DNA of 64,000 bases from SpSt-1165 sp964391725. Its GTDB lineage: Bacteria; Chloroflexota; Anaerolineae; Anaerolineales; Anaerolineaceae. Positions 19,082-27,373 of the stretch are shown here, one piece after another. The translations under genes were made by a program, and so were the position numbers. Below the pieces are notes generated by a model, which did not search any database, was not told where the DNA came from, and saw only the letters and a program-made list of their open reading frames with translations. Location: the NCBI GenBank assembly GCA_964391725.1, contig CAYMNB010000002.1, forward strand, positions 80,895 through 144,894. Reading direction: 5' to 3'. The stretch's first letter is position 1. Every line of letters begins with the position of its first letter.

Positions 19082-20359
19082 TTACCTTTCTATGATGTCG
19101 ACAACCAGTTCATCTGTGTGCATGATTGAATCGTAATGTTTTTCCTGCAGGATAATGGAGATCATTTCGCCAGGACGGGCATACATTTCGTTTTTACGGG
19201 TGATTTCCTTTTCACCAGCACGCACCACCACGCGTACAGGAGATTCGATGGGCTGACTCACACGTAACTGCAAGGGAATTTCATGTTCTTTCAGGTTGTC
19301 TGGATTGATCGAATACGGAATGACATACCGGACATGGCTGCCGCCGCTGGTGGTGATTGTTCTGTTCTTTTTTGTCAGCTTTCCCATGGCGTATTTTGCT
19401 GCGGCAGCCCCGGCGCGGAAGCCGGCTTGCGTCACCCAGTCTGCCAGATCATAGACATGTACGACATTGCCAGCCGCAAAGATACCGGAAACGCTGGTTT
19501 GATACTCGTCATCGACGATTGGCCCGCCGATACGTGTATCTAACCGTACGCCCGCTTTTTTTGATAATTCATTTTCGGGAATCAAGCCGACAGAAAGCAA
19601 CAAAGTGTCACAAGGAATGATTTCTTGTGACCCCGGGATTGGTTTGAATTGTTCATCAACCCTGACTGACTCAATGGCTTCCACCCGATCATTGCCAATG
19701 ATGCGGTTAACGGTGTGTTGTAGCTGCAAGGGGATATCAAAATCCAACAGACATTGCACATAGTTGCGGCTCAATCCCGACAGATAAGGCATGATCTCCA
19801 GTACCCGTTCTACGTTGGCGCCTTCAAAGGTCAAGCGTCGTGCCATGATCATGCCGATGTCGCCCGAACCAAGGATGACAAAGTTTTTGCCGGGCATGTA
19901 GCCCTCGATGTTGACCCAGCGTTGGGCGGTGCCGGCCGTGTAAACACCTGCCGGTCGGCTGCCGGGCAATTGGATCTGGGCGCGGGTGCGTTCGCGGCAG
20001 CCCATGGACAACACAATGGCGCCCGCCTCCAGTTCGATCACGCCTTCGTATTTGTTGGTGGCAAACACTTTTCGTTCAGGGGTGAAATCCAGCACCATGG
20101 TTTCGAGCATGAATTCTACACCAAGTTCGCGCGCTTGTTCAATGTATTTCTGGGCATAGGTTGGCCCAGGCAGGTCTTCGCCCAGATTCTCCAGCCCGAA
20201 GCCGTTGTGGATGCATTGCAGCAAAATTCCACCCGCTTCGATATCTCTTTCAATGATGATGACATGCTCTGCACCGGTTTGTTTGGCTGCCATCGCAGCG
20301 GCAACTCCGCCCGGCCCGCTGCCAATGATGATTACATCGTATTTGCGTCGTTGTGTCAT
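19082..20359 (-). CDS. FAD/NAD(P)-dependent pyridine nucleotide-disulfide-type oxidoreductase
   Basis: 425 residues. The FAD site GSGPGG is at residues 12-17, with a second dinucleotide site in VILGSGDIGM (about residue 147) and the late FAD motif GIFAAGNVVHVYD (about residue 305). There is no redox CxxC pair. Proteins of this type partner with GlpA-like dehydrogenases and DUF1667 proteins and pass electrons between FAD and NAD(P)H. The start ATG overlaps the stop of the upstream dehydrogenase (ATGA), and the DUF1667 gene follows within ten bases, so the three are one operon. Confidence 0.9.
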   Translation of the reverse strand: MTQRRKYDVIIIGSGPGGVAAAMAAKQTGAEHVIIIERDIEAGGILLQCIHNGFGLENLGEDLPGPTYAQKYIEQARELGVEFMLETMVLDFTPERKVFATNKYEGVIELEAGAIVLSMGCRERTRAQIQLPGSRPAGVYTAGTAQRWVNIEGYMPGKNFVILGSGDIGMIMARRLTFEGANVERVLEIMPYLSGLSRNYVQCLLDFDIPLQLQHTVNRIIGNDRVEAIESVRVDEQFKPIPGSQEIIPCDTLLLSVGLIPENELSKKAGVRLDTRIGGPIVDDEYQTSVSGIFAAGNVVHVYDLADWVTQAGFRAGAAAAKYAMGKLTKKNRTITTSGGSHVRYVIPYSINPDNLKEHEIPLQLRVSQPIESPVRVVVRAGEKEITRKNEMYARPGEMISIILQEKHYDSIMHTDELVVDIIER

Positions 20360-21843
20360 GCTGGATTCTCCACTTGTTTGGTGCGGCGATAAAGAAATTC
20401 AGATCCTTCACCCTTTTTCGAGATCTGCGTTGGAGCAAGGTTTAACTCTCGTGCCAGGATTTCTGTCACCAGAGGCATATCGAAGCCACCCTGGCAGCGC
20501 CCGGTGCCCAACCAGGTGCGCCGTTTGATAGCGTCGTAATTGACAGCAGGGATTGGTCCATGAATTTCTGCCACAATCTCACCTTCGGTAATCATCTCAC
20601 AGCGGCAGATGATCCTGCCATAGCGTGGATCCTTCTCGATCAATGCTTTTTGTTCTTTGGTGCTCAGGTGTCCGAATTTCGGCCTTGATTGCCGGATTGG
20701 GTTCCAGTCAGCTCTTTCCTCAAATTTCACGCCATGGTCTTTAAGCAGGTCGATGACATAAAGAGCGATGGCCGGGGCAGAAGTCAGACCGGGCGATTCG
20801 ATCCCGCCCAAATTGACGAATCCCTTGACCTCAGCAGGGATTTCGATGACAAAATCGTTGTGGTAATCTACAGAGGGGTCAGGCGTAGAAGCATTGCCGC
20901 CAGCGCGCAACCCGGCGTAGGTGGCGATCACATGGCGTTTATTCAGGGAGGGAATCAATTTCTGTGCGCCATGCCACACCTCATCCATGCCATCGTGGGT
21001 GACCTCTTTGTCACTTTTGTCCAGCTGATTTTGGGCGTTCGGGCCGATCAATGTGTTTTCATGCATGGTAGCAGTGACCAGAATGCCTTTGCTGATCTCA
21101 CTTGGCACCGGGAAAAGGACGGTGTTGAGCGCTAATTCCATGCGGTCGATGATGAAATATTCACCTTTGCGGGGTGTGATCTTGAATTCAGGCCGGACAC
21201 CCACTTTGTGCATGACTGCGTCAGCAAATAAGCCCGCGGCGTTGATCACCCAATTGGCACGAAATTCACCATGGTTGGTCACAATGCCAATCACCCTGTC
21301 CTGTTCCATGATGAAATCTTCAAACCTGGTGTTAAGCAGGAGTTTGACACCATTCTGCACCGCGCTCTCTGCAGCCGCCAGGGTCGCAGCGAATGGGTCA
21401 CAAATACCACCCGTAGGCGCCCACAAGGCAGCGGTAGCTGCCGGGTTGATCAATGGTTCATGTTGGATAAGTTCATCTCGGGGGACGATTCGCAAGCCGG
21501 GCACCCCGTTTTTCTGCCCGCGTTCAAGCAAAGCATCCAATTTTTGGGCTTCTTTGTCGCCAATAGCAACCACGAAATCGCCACAGCGTTTGAAGGGAAT
21601 ATGTAGTTCACCGGCGAAATCATCCCACAAAGGCGAGGCAGCCACATTCATCTTGGCCTTCAGGGTGCCGGCAACCGCGTCATAACCGGCGTGAACCAGC
21701 GCTGAATTGGCTGAACTGGTGCCCATGCCAACATCGGATTCTTTGTCGATCAATAAAATTGAAAAATTATATCTGGATAAGTATCTGGCAATGGAGGCAC
21801 CGATGACACCGGCTCCGATGATGATAATGTCAAATGATTTCAT
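20356..21843 (-). CDS. GlpA-like FAD-dependent dehydrogenase with BFD-type domain
   Basis: 495 residues. The N-terminal DAO fold has the FAD site GAGVIGASIARYL at residues 8-20 and the N-terminal half resembles anaerobic glycerol-3-phosphate dehydrogenase and 2-hydroxyacid oxidoreductases. A C-terminal BFD-like [2Fe-2S] domain follows from about residue 405. That domain normally has four cysteines in a CxC...C...C pattern. Here C413, C415 and C450 are present, but the fourth is Asp (CQGGFD, D455). First gene of a three-gene minus-strand operon. Glycerol 3-phosphate is a reasonable substrate guess, supported weakly by the FGGY kinase nearby, but other 2-hydroxy substrates are possible. Confidence 0.87.
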   Translation of the reverse strand: MKSFDIIIIGAGVIGASIARYLSRYNFSILLIDKESDVGMGTSSANSALVHAGYDAVAGTLKAKMNVAASPLWDDFAGELHIPFKRCGDFVVAIGDKEAQKLDALLERGQKNGVPGLRIVPRDELIQHEPLINPAATAALWAPTGGICDPFAATLAAAESAVQNGVKLLLNTRFEDFIMEQDRVIGIVTNHGEFRANWVINAAGLFADAVMHKVGVRPEFKITPRKGEYFIIDRMELALNTVLFPVPSEISKGILVTATMHENTLIGPNAQNQLDKSDKEVTHDGMDEVWHGAQKLIPSLNKRHVIATYAGLRAGGNASTPDPSVDYHNDFVIEIPAEVKGFVNLGGIESPGLTSAPAIALYVIDLLKDHGVKFEERADWNPIRQSRPKFGHLSTKEQKALIEKDPRYGRIICRCEMITEGEIVAEIHGPIPAVNYDAIKRRTWLGTGRCQGGFDMPLVTEILARELNLAPTQISKKGEGSEFLYRRTKQVENPA

Positions 21844-21982
21844 TCCGTAACATCCTTGAGGGTTCTTGAAAGTTTGGCGTCACAATTCTTATTTTACTAC
21901 AGTCGCTAAGTGGTTTTATTGATATGATTGACCTGTCAATGGTCATACCCGCCAATCGTTGGCTGAAAGTGAGGAATCAACG

Positions 21983-23308
21983 ATGCGAAGAAAAACCGTT
22001 ATATTTGATCAATTACTCGAAACTATCAATGAGTTACCTCTGGTCGATTGTCATGACCACACCAACAAAGCCGGTCCAGTGTTGAAAGACCCGATTCATA
22101 CACTGGTCGAAGGATATTTCTTTACGGATTTGGCCAGTGTGATATCAGATGAGGCTACAGCCTTTGTGACCAATACCGAAATACCCTGGGAAGATCGCTG
22201 GCCTATGCTTGAAAAAGCCTGGCGGCTGACAAAAAATACCGGGTATGGCATGATGCTCAAAAAGGTTTTGCGAGAATTTTATGGAAGTGATGAACTTACC
22301 ATTGAAACTATGAGATCGATGGAGGGCAGGCTTTTACAACTCGAAGATCCACAGGTATTTGAGGATATATTGGAGAAAGCCAATATTAAAATCCGGCTGG
22401 CTGATATTTGGGAGGACCCGTATGTTGATGGGAAACCGGCACAAGAGTCTGTGCTGGATGGGACTCTGCGGATGGCACCACGAGCGAAGCTAACCATTCC
22501 CCTGCGGGATTATCATCGGGTTTTCTCGTATGAAGATATCCAGTCTCATATGAAACCCCTCAAGCGAACGGTTACTTCATTGGATGAGTACCTTGCAGGT
22601 TGTTTCGAAATTTTCAAAGCTTATAAGCGATTTGGCGCAGTGGCTTTCAAAGACCAAACCGCCTACCGGCGCAGGTTGAATTATGGAAACCCGACCAAAG
22701 GCGATGCAGAGAAGATATTCAATTTTTACCTCTCAAACCAACGAACTGCAGAACAGTTTCCCGGTTCTCGCCAGGCGCTGGATGATTATCTGTTTCACGA
22801 ATTGCTGCGTATGGCGCGTGAGATAGACTTGCCAGTGCAGTTGCATACCGGGCTGTTGGCGGGCACCCGACAGGATGTATCCGGTGCCAATGCGATCTTG
22901 TTAGCACCAATCCTTGAACAACACCGGGATGTGCGCTTTGATTTGTTCCATGCCAACTGGCCCTATGGCGGTGAATGGTTGTTCCTGGGGAAGAATTATC
23001 CGAATGTGTATTTGAACTTCTGTTGGGCGAATATCATTGACCCGCTTTATTGTCAGAACCTGTTTCAACAGGCAATCAGCTGCGTTCCTGCTGGAAAAAT
23101 TTTCCTGTTTGGCGCAGATTTGGGTGGTTATGCAACCCATGCCTGGGCGCATGCGCAGATGGCACGTGAAAACCTGGCGATTGCACTGAGCAATCTGGTT
23201 GAGATCGACTATCTTTCAACTGATGAAGCAAAGGATATCGCGATTTTGTGGTGTTATGAAAATCCGGTAAACTTTTTCAACCTTGACCTGCACGAATTTT
23301 CTTCTTAA
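21983..23308 (+). CDS. Amidohydrolase-superfamily protein
   Basis: 441 residues from the ATG at 21983, which has GTGAGGA nine bases upstream; a TTG at 21959 in the same frame lacks such a site. The metal-binding His-x-His of TIM-barrel amidohydrolases is at H24 and H26 (VDCHDHTN). Later strands carry LPVQLHTGLL and LFHANWPYGGEW, which likely supply further metal ligands, and FLFGADLGGY near the C-terminus probably holds the catalytic Asp. The closest match in type is the amidohydrolase-2 group, which hydrolyses or decarboxylates small cyclic or acidic substrates. It is divergent from the GlpA-like operon and followed by a VOC protein. Substrate unknown. Confidence 0.82.
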   Translation: MRRKTVIFDQLLETINELPLVDCHDHTNKAGPVLKDPIHTLVEGYFFTDLASVISDEATAFVTNTEIPWEDRWPMLEKAWRLTKNTGYGMMLKKVLREFYGSDELTIETMRSMEGRLLQLEDPQVFEDILEKANIKIRLADIWEDPYVDGKPAQESVLDGTLRMAPRAKLTIPLRDYHRVFSYEDIQSHMKPLKRTVTSLDEYLAGCFEIFKAYKRFGAVAFKDQTAYRRRLNYGNPTKGDAEKIFNFYLSNQRTAEQFPGSRQALDDYLFHELLRMAREIDLPVQLHTGLLAGTRQDVSGANAILLAPILEQHRDVRFDLFHANWPYGGEWLFLGKNYPNVYLNFCWANIIDPLYCQNLFQQAISCVPAGKIFLFGADLGGYATHAWAHAQMARENLAIALSNLVEIDYLSTDEAKDIAILWCYENPVNFFNLDLHEFSS

Positions 23309-23347
23309 GTGTAAACTGTAACGATTCACAAAATAAAGGAAAATAAA

Positions 23348-23791
23348 ATGATCGATGATTACAAAGTAATGGCCCAGGTTGCCCTGGTGGTCGAAGATTC
23401 CAACATGATTGCCAATGCAATTGCTGAGGTATTGGGAGTTGCGGTGCCTGAAGGGCATTGGACCGACCCACTCGAGGAGGCTCACACACGTTTTAAAGGC
23501 GAGGCAACCACGGCAAGAGCCAAACTGGTATTTTTTCAATTCGAAAATATCCAATTGGAATTAATTCAACCGGACGGCAATCCAAGCACCTGGCAGCAAT
23601 TTCTGGATGAACACGGCCAAGGTGTACACCACATCGCTTTCAAAGTGAAAGACATGGAAAAAGAGATCCTGAGGTTGGAAGGCCTTGGATTGCAACTTGA
23701 GCAACGAGGTGACTACACCGGCGGCGAATACGCATACCTGAATGGCGAAGATAAAATCGCCTGCATTTTGGAATTGTTGGCCGATAAATAA
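23348..23791 (+). CDS. VOC-family protein (glyoxalase/methylmalonyl-CoA epimerase-like)
   Basis: 147 residues with the two beta-alpha-beta-beta-beta modules of vicinal-oxygen-chelate enzymes. Likely metal ligands are in the VALVVEDS, FENIQLELIQP, GVHHIAF and CILELL strands (Gln/His, Glu, His, Glu). It resembles the methylmalonyl-CoA epimerase at 35685 in layout (LELIQP, HHIAF) but is clearly divergent, so a different substrate is likely. AAAGGA sits seven bases before the ATG. It is 39 bases downstream of the amidohydrolase and probably in the same transcript. Confidence 0.85.
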   Translation: MIDDYKVMAQVALVVEDSNMIANAIAEVLGVAVPEGHWTDPLEEAHTRFKGEATTARAKLVFFQFENIQLELIQPDGNPSTWQQFLDEHGQGVHHIAFKVKDMEKEILRLEGLGLQLEQRGDYTGGEYAYLNGEDKIACILELLADK

Positions 23792-23836
23792 TGGTCACAT
23801 TCAATTAACGATGAATATTTTCTGGTTAACTGGCCC

Positions 23837-25402
23837 TCAAAACTGGGTTGGATAGCCGGTGATATCCCGGATCTTTTCGTACAAAGGTTGCAGCTTCCGG
23901 TATAGTTTTTTATAGACTTTGTAATAGAGGTCGTTGTATAGGCTGTGGTTGTTAAGATCAGGCTCGATGATCTCACCGATGCTGGTCATTGATTCCACAG
24001 CAGAAGTGAAGTCACTGTGAATGCCCAGACCGACGGTGGCGTCAATAGCAGCGCCTAATCCACTGGCTTCATAAATGGATGGCACCGCTACGGGGAGTCC
24101 GAATATGTCTGCCGTGGTTTGGACGGCAGCACGTGACTGCGAACCGCCTCCGGCCACAACAATCTGATTGACGGGTTGGTGCGTTCGTTTTACGGTACGC
24201 TCCAATCCTTCGCGCAGGCCGTACGCCAGACCTTCGATGATAGCGCGGTAGACGTGGGAGCGGTTATGCACGTCACCGAATCCAATAATGGCTCCTTTGG
24301 CTTCTGGGCCGGGGAATTTCAGGCCTGGTGACCAATAGGGCTGAAGGACGAGGCCCATCGCACCTGGTTCTGAGTGGTTGATCAGATCATCGAGGAGCAA
24401 TTCGACTTCAACGTTCATCTGGTCGGCCATGGTTTGTTCAGTCTGACCAAATTCCCTTTTGAACCACTCAATCATCCAATAACCGCGATATATTTGCACC
24501 TCAAGATTGTAAGCATGGGGAACCGCAGCAGGATAGGGCGGCACCAGCGGAATCACCTCTAAATATTTAAATTGGGTGGTATTTACTGTCGCTGTGGTGC
24601 CGAATGAGAGACAGGCTTTATCGGGTGATAGGCAGCCAGTGCCCAAAACCTCACAGGCTTTGTCGGCGGCAGCTGCCACCAGGGGCAATCCGGCAGGGAT
24701 GCCTGTGGCATGCGATGCTTCCGGGGTGATGTAGCCAAGGATATCACCGGGTGGCTTCAATGGGATCAGCAATTCAGGCATGATAGGTGGCAGCGCCTGC
24801 CACTTCCAATCAGATTGACTGGCCCAGGTAAGTTTTTTATAGTCGAATGGAACAAATCCGACCTGGCAGGCAACGGAGTCCACCAGTTCGCCGGTCAATT
24901 TATAGGTCAGGTAGCCGGAGAGGAAGACGAATTTCTCGGTTTTCTCCCACATTTCGGGATCATTTTCAGCCAGAAAATTTGCCTCTGCCTGGCTTTGGAA
25001 ATAATCAATGGTTTCGCGTAAGCCGATCAGATCAAACGCAAGCCCCCACAGGCCGCGTACACGTTTAAATTTGCTGGCAACACGTTGATCTAACCAATGT
25101 ATGGCAGGTCGCAGCGGATTTTTGTCTTTGTCCAAATTGATCAGGGTTGAGCGTTGGGTAGTCAAAGCTACGCCGGCAATGCTTTCAGGATTTACGTCTT
25201 CTTTTTCGAATAAGGTCTTACAAGCCTGACATATCTTTTGCCAGAATAATTCGGGCTCTTGTTCTGCCCACCCCGGCTGTTTTGAGAAATAAGGTTCATA
25301 CAAAACCCGGCTTTTGGCCAATAATGCGCCTGATGGCGAAAATAGCAAAGCCCGCACACTCTGTGTGCCATTGTCAATCGCCAGTATGTTGCTTCCAGTC
25401 AT
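23837..25402 (-). CDS. FGGY-family carbohydrate kinase
   Basis: 521 residues. The actin-like ATPase fold shows the phosphate-1 motif AIDNGTQSVRA at residues 8-18, the second phosphate site in CLSFGTTATVN (about residue 265) and the FGGY signature region in the C-terminal half ending with VAGGGSQSRAAVQ (about residue 419). These kinases phosphorylate polyols or sugars such as glycerol, xylulose or ribulose. The substrate cannot be read from sequence; the neighbouring GlpA-like dehydrogenase makes a polyol phosphate plausible. It is convergent with the VOC gene and I see no clear terminator between them. Confidence 0.9.
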   Translation of the reverse strand: MTGSNILAIDNGTQSVRALLFSPSGALLAKSRVLYEPYFSKQPGWAEQEPELFWQKICQACKTLFEKEDVNPESIAGVALTTQRSTLINLDKDKNPLRPAIHWLDQRVASKFKRVRGLWGLAFDLIGLRETIDYFQSQAEANFLAENDPEMWEKTEKFVFLSGYLTYKLTGELVDSVACQVGFVPFDYKKLTWASQSDWKWQALPPIMPELLIPLKPPGDILGYITPEASHATGIPAGLPLVAAAADKACEVLGTGCLSPDKACLSFGTTATVNTTQFKYLEVIPLVPPYPAAVPHAYNLEVQIYRGYWMIEWFKREFGQTEQTMADQMNVEVELLLDDLINHSEPGAMGLVLQPYWSPGLKFPGPEAKGAIIGFGDVHNRSHVYRAIIEGLAYGLREGLERTVKRTHQPVNQIVVAGGGSQSRAAVQTTADIFGLPVAVPSIYEASGLGAAIDATVGLGIHSDFTSAVESMTSIGEIIEPDLNNHSLYNDLYYKVYKKLYRKLQPLYEKIRDITGYPTQF

Positions 25403-25483
25403 AAATTAATCGAATATCCTTGGTCGTTTTGATAATTCAATTCTAAACGATATCACGAATTTGTGTTTTTTGTTAATAATGGA

Positions 25484-25513
25484 AAACGCCCATGCGTGAT
25501 TTCACGGGCGTTT
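25484..25513 (-). terminator. Intrinsic terminator of the ABC exporter operon
   Basis: An 8-bp inverted repeat (AAACGCCC at 25484-25491 with GGGCGTTT at 25506-25513) lies 18 bases after the minus-strand stop at 25532. On that strand the stem ends in GGGCGTTTTCC, a short T run. It may also act on transcripts from the other side. Confidence 0.6.
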
Positions 25514-25531
25514 GTTCGGTTCTTGATATTT

Positions 25532-27373
25532 CTAATCAGCGGCGACAGGCGTCACGTCATCAGTCAGCAGGTTGTAAGCTGCCTCTTTTTCCTGCCTGAA
25601 TTGTTTGGTGTACAGCTGGTAGTATTTGCCATTTTTGCGAATCAATTCTGCGTGTGTGCCCATTTCTTGAATTTGACCGTCTTCAATAACCAGAATACGG
25701 TCGGCGCTCTTAATGGTCGATAAGCGGTGGGCGATCACGAAACTGGTGCATGACTGCAACAATCTGTCCATGCCTTTCTGAATCAATGCTTCGGTCATGG
25801 TGTCTACCGAGCTGGTGGCTTCATCCATGATGAAAATTTCTGGATCAGCCAAAATAGCGCGCGCGAGACTGAGCAGCTGTTTTTGGCCGACCGAAAGCAA
25901 ATTGCCTCCTTCACCGACCTCTTCCTCATACTGTTTGGGAAGGTCACTGATGAATTGGTGGGCGCCAGCCAGTTTGGCCGCATCGATGATTTCGTCATCG
26001 GTAGCATCCAGCCTGCCATAGCGGATATTTTCCATGATCGTGCCTGAAAACAGGTGGGGTGTCTGCAAGACAATCCCCAGCCTCGAGTGGATACCATGAA
26101 GGGTGTAATCACGGTAGTTCTTCCCGTTGATGCGTATCTCGCCTTCTTTTGGTTCATAAAAACGCGCCAGGAGGTTGACGGTGGTAGTCTTGCCACCGCC
26201 GGTGGGACCCACCAGCGCGATCGTCTCGCCTTGTTTGACCTGTAACGAGAAATGTTTGAGAACAGGTAATTTTTCTTCATCGTCATCGTACCAGAATGTG
26301 ACGTTGTCGAAAATGATGTCACCTTTGATGCTGCCGGGATCATAAGCGGTATCAGCATCCTGAACAGCAGGCACAGAATCAAGCAGGGAGAAAATCCTTT
26401 CGCCGGAAGCAACAGCCAGCTGCATTTCGGCAAAGATGCGTGCCATGTCAAAGATGGGCCACATCATGAATGTGACGTAGTTCATGAACGCCTGGATTGA
26501 GCCGATCGTGATACCGCCGGGCAGATTGTCAAACTGCCATCCGGCGTAGTAAACGACACCAGCCAGAATAAAAGACGAAATCAACTGGATCGTCGGCAGG
26601 AAAAGGGCACTGAGAACTGCCGCTCGATAGGAAGAGTTGTACATTGTCAGGGACTCCTTGCGGAACTCCTGCAGGCTGCCTTGTTCCCTTCCCAAGGCTT
26701 TGATAACCCGCACGCCGGTGATCATTTCATTGTATTGCCCGGTGATGACGGAATTCTGTTTTCGTACCTGACGATATTGTTTGAGGATGCTGGTTCTGAA
26801 TTTAATGGCTACTACGATCAGGATCGGAATGGAGAAGACCACCACTAATGCCATGCGCCAGTTAATGATCAACATAAAAATGGTGGCAGCGATGATATTC
26901 AAAATACCCCAGGAAACATCGATGACACCCCAGGTGAGCAGGTTTGCCACGCGATTCACATCTGATGTTACACGTGACATGATCCAGCCAACTGGTGTGA
27001 CGCTGTAGTAGGACAGAGACAGCTTCTGCAGGTGAGAGAACAAGCGTTGTCGCAGTGATAGTTGAACCTTTTCTCCTACAATGCCGGCAAGAACAATGAA
27101 AGCAAAAACAAACACTGCTTGCAGCAAGGCAAGGACACCATATCGGATCAGGTTGAGGCGGATTTGGGAGGGATCTCCAGCGAGGATGCCATCATCCACG
27201 AGTAATTTGTTCAGATAGGTGAATAGGCTGTCAAATACTGAAGTGAAACCAATACTGATGAGGATGCCTGCCAGATAGAACCAGACAGGTTTTAATTCCT
27301 TTACGAGACGCAGGAATGTTTGCCCGTTGAAGGTAGTGGTAAACTCCTCTTCTTCAAAATAATTAGTTGACAC
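25532..27373 (-). CDS. ABC exporter half-transporter, catalytically competent subunit
   Basis: 613 residues: an N-terminal six-helix exporter domain, then an ATPase domain. Walker A is GPTGGGKTT (about residue 386), Walker B ends in MDEATS with the catalytic Glu (about residue 515), and the signature is LSVGQ instead of LSGGQ. The start is GTG at 27373, seven bases after AAGGAG; an upstream TTG in frame is too close to that site. It overlaps the stop of the partner gene by 11 bases. The two half-transporters have complementary defects and so form a heterodimer of the BmrCD / TM287-288 / LmrCD kind, which exports drugs or other amphipathic compounds. The actual substrate is unknown. Confidence 0.92.
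   Translation of the reverse strand: MSTNYFEEEEFTTTFNGQTFLRLVKELKPVWFYLAGILISIGFTSVFDSLFTYLNKLLVDDGILAGDPSQIRLNLIRYGVLALLQAVFVFAFIVLAGIVGEKVQLSLRQRLFSHLQKLSLSYYSVTPVGWIMSRVTSDVNRVANLLTWGVIDVSWGILNIIAATIFMLIINWRMALVVVFSIPILIVVAIKFRTSILKQYRQVRKQNSVITGQYNEMITGVRVIKALGREQGSLQEFRKESLTMYNSSYRAAVLSALFLPTIQLISSFILAGVVYYAGWQFDNLPGGITIGSIQAFMNYVTFMMWPIFDMARIFAEMQLAVASGERIFSLLDSVPAVQDADTAYDPGSIKGDIIFDNVTFWYDDDEEKLPVLKHFSLQVKQGETIALVGPTGGGKTTTVNLLARFYEPKEGEIRINGKNYRDYTLHGIHSRLGIVLQTPHLFSGTIMENIRYGRLDATDDEIIDAAKLAGAHQFISDLPKQYEEEVGEGGNLLSVGQKQLLSLARAILADPEIFIMDEATSSVDTMTEALIQKGMDRLLQSCTSFVIAHRLSTIKSADRILVIEDGQIQEMGTHAELIRKNGKYYQLYTKQFRQEKEAAYNLLTDDVTPVAAD

Noticed and set aside
19754..20392. Plus-strand open frame of about 212 codons opposite the FAD oxidoreductase
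   Set aside because: The minus strand has clear FAD motifs over the same region; the plus-strand product shows no recognisable fold.
23837..25531. Mobile element or transfer signs around the FGGY kinase
   Set aside because: No inverted repeats, transposase or composition change; the only inverted repeat is a terminator.
25804..26451. Open reading frame of about 215 codons in another frame of the ABC gene
   Set aside because: It lies fully within the exporter coding sequence, has no ribosome binding site, and its product has low-complexity composition typical of a shadow frame.
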